A stretch of 34,574 nucleotides of DNA from Microbacterium sp. (GTDB lineage Bacteria > Actinomycetota > Actinomycetes > Actinomycetales > Microbacteriaceae), in NCBI GenBank assembly GCA_029239635.1, contig JARBUN010000057.1, forward strand, positions 1 to 34,574, read 5' to 3'. Under the pieces are notes generated by a model, which was not told the origin of the DNA, searched no databases, and was given only the letters and a program-made list of their open reading frames with translations. A program made the position numbers and the translations under genes. Each line of letters opens with the position of its first letter. The first letter of the stretch is position 1. Below are positions 33,714 through 34,574 of this stretch, one piece after another.

Positions 33714-34574
33714 ATGGTCGTAGAGATCACCCCGGGTCACAACCCCCTGCGCGATCCTGAGGATCGCCGTCTGAGCCGCATCGCCGGCCCCAGCGCCCTC
33801 GTCATCTTCGGCGTCACCGGAGACCTGTCGCGCAAGAAGCTCATGCCGGCGGTCTACGACCTGGCCAACCGCGGCCTGCTGCCCCCGGGCTTCGCCCTCG
33901 TGGGCTTCGCGCGGCGCGACTGGGAGGACCAGGACTTCGCCGAGGTCGTGTACGAGTCGGTCAAGCAGTACGCCCGCACCGAGTTCCGCGAAGAGACGTG
34001 GAAAGAGCTCCTCGAGGGAATCCGGTTCGTCCAGGGCGAGTTCGACGATCCGGCCGCGTTCCAGCGCCTGCGCGAGACGGTCGATCGCCTCGACGTCGAA
34101 CGCGGCACGATGGGCAACCACGCGTATTACCTGTCGATCCCTCCGAAGGCGTTCCCCCTCGTCACGACGCAGCTGAAGGCGTCCGGCCTCGTCGGCGAGA
34201 CCGCGGACGACACCACCGGCTGGCGCCGCGTCGTCATCGAGAAGCCGTTCGGCCACGACCTCGCCTCCGCCCGCGAGCTCAACGAGGTCGTGGAGAGCGC
34301 GTTCCCCGCCGACTCGATCTTCCGCATCGATCACTACCTCGGTAAAGAGACGGTGCAGAACATCCTGGCGCTGCGGTTCGCCAACGAGTTGTACGAGCCG
34401 ATCTGGAACCGCAACTACGTGGACCACGTCCAGATCACGATGGCCGAGGACATCGGCGTGGGCGGCCGTGCCGGTTACTACGACGGCATCGGTGCGGCGC
34501 GCGACGTCATCCAGAACCACCTGCTGCAGCTTCTCGCCCTCACGGCGATGGAGGAGCCCATCAGCTTCAACGCC
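33714..34574 (+). CDS. zwf: Glucose-6-phosphate dehydrogenase (3' end beyond window)
   Basis: 287 codons are visible before the window ends. The N-terminal Rossmann motif is VIFGVTGDLSRKKLMPAVYDL. NHAYYLSIPPKAFPLV, the substrate-binding VIEKPFGHDLASAREL and the active-site RIDHYLGKETVQNILALRFAN (catalytic His) are all present, as is QITMAEDIGVGGRAGYYDGIGAARD. It oxidises glucose 6-phosphate to the lactone with NADP+, the entry step of the oxidative branch, and in related genomes opcA and pgl follow. ATG 33714 lies three bases after the pgi stop. There is no lesion in the visible part. Confidence 0.96.
   Translation, partial: MVVEITPGHNPLRDPEDRRLSRIAGPSALVIFGVTGDLSRKKLMPAVYDLANRGLLPPGFALVGFARRDWEDQDFAEVVYESVKQYARTEFREETWKELLEGIRFVQGEFDDPAAFQRLRETVDRLDVERGTMGNHAYYLSIPPKAFPLVTTQLKASGLVGETADDTTGWRRVVIEKPFGHDLASARELNEVVESAFPADSIFRIDHYLGKETVQNILALRFANELYEPIWNRNYVDHVQITMAEDIGVGGRAGYYDGIGAARDVIQNHLLQLLALTAMEEPISFNA

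Overview
The window is high-GC actinobacterial chromosome, most likely Microbacterium or a close Microbacteriaceae relative. Support comes from the roughly 70 % GC, the protein families (actinobacterial GlgA/GlgC pair, DUF3099, DUF222-HNH, SURF1, ABC-F, SUF block, tkt-tal-pgi-zwf) and the many leaderless genes with a TANNNT box about 6 bases before the start codon. It reads as core chromosome. No prophage, insertion sequence, CRISPR array, tRNA or rRNA was recognised.

Layout. 1-4250: a broken DEDDh exonuclease, a DUF222/HNH endonuclease, a nitrilase-family hydrolase, an RBBP9-type hydrolase and a divergent Lrp/AsnC regulator. 4327-8280: ribosomal protein bL31 type B, a solo ABC ATPase, and the divergent glycogen genes glgA and glgC. 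8300-13660: luxS and serB (divergent), an alpha/beta hydrolase, fabG, a DUF4190-type membrane protein, then an overlapping trio (DUF3099, small Cys/His protein, SURF1). 13720-15318: an ABC-F ATPase. 15476-20484: an iron-siderophore import cassette (binding protein, two FecCD permeases, ATPase, and a convergent siderophore-interacting reductase) with an iron-box-like site at each outer end. 20545-25724: a MalY-type aminotransferase and, on the minus strand, sufB-sufD-Rieske-sufC-sufT for Fe-S assembly. 25974-28692: ctaA, a small membrane protein and ctaB, giving heme O/A for the cytochrome oxidase that SURF1 helps assemble. 28921-34574: tkt-tal-pgi-zwf, the pentose phosphate operon, with zwf cut by the window end.

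Iron import, Fe-S assembly and heme A synthesis lie next to each other, so much of 15-29 kb concerns iron and respiratory cofactors.

Two things stand out. First, at least four conserved genes appear to have lost internal segments: the exonuclease and the siderophore-binding protein (both frame-breaking), and sufB and tkt (both in frame but lacking conserved catalytic blocks). A fifth, the HNH gene, has a leaderless start signal that points to the wrong frame. So many lesions in core genes suggest assembly or sequencing loss, though real decay is not excluded. Second, the heptamer GGATGCC/GGCATCC occurs 45 times by hand count, several-fold more than composition predicts, and is completely absent across the 5-kb iron cassette. 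Other oddities are degenerate tandem repeats touching the 3' ends of glgA (61-bp period) and fabG (about 14-bp period).
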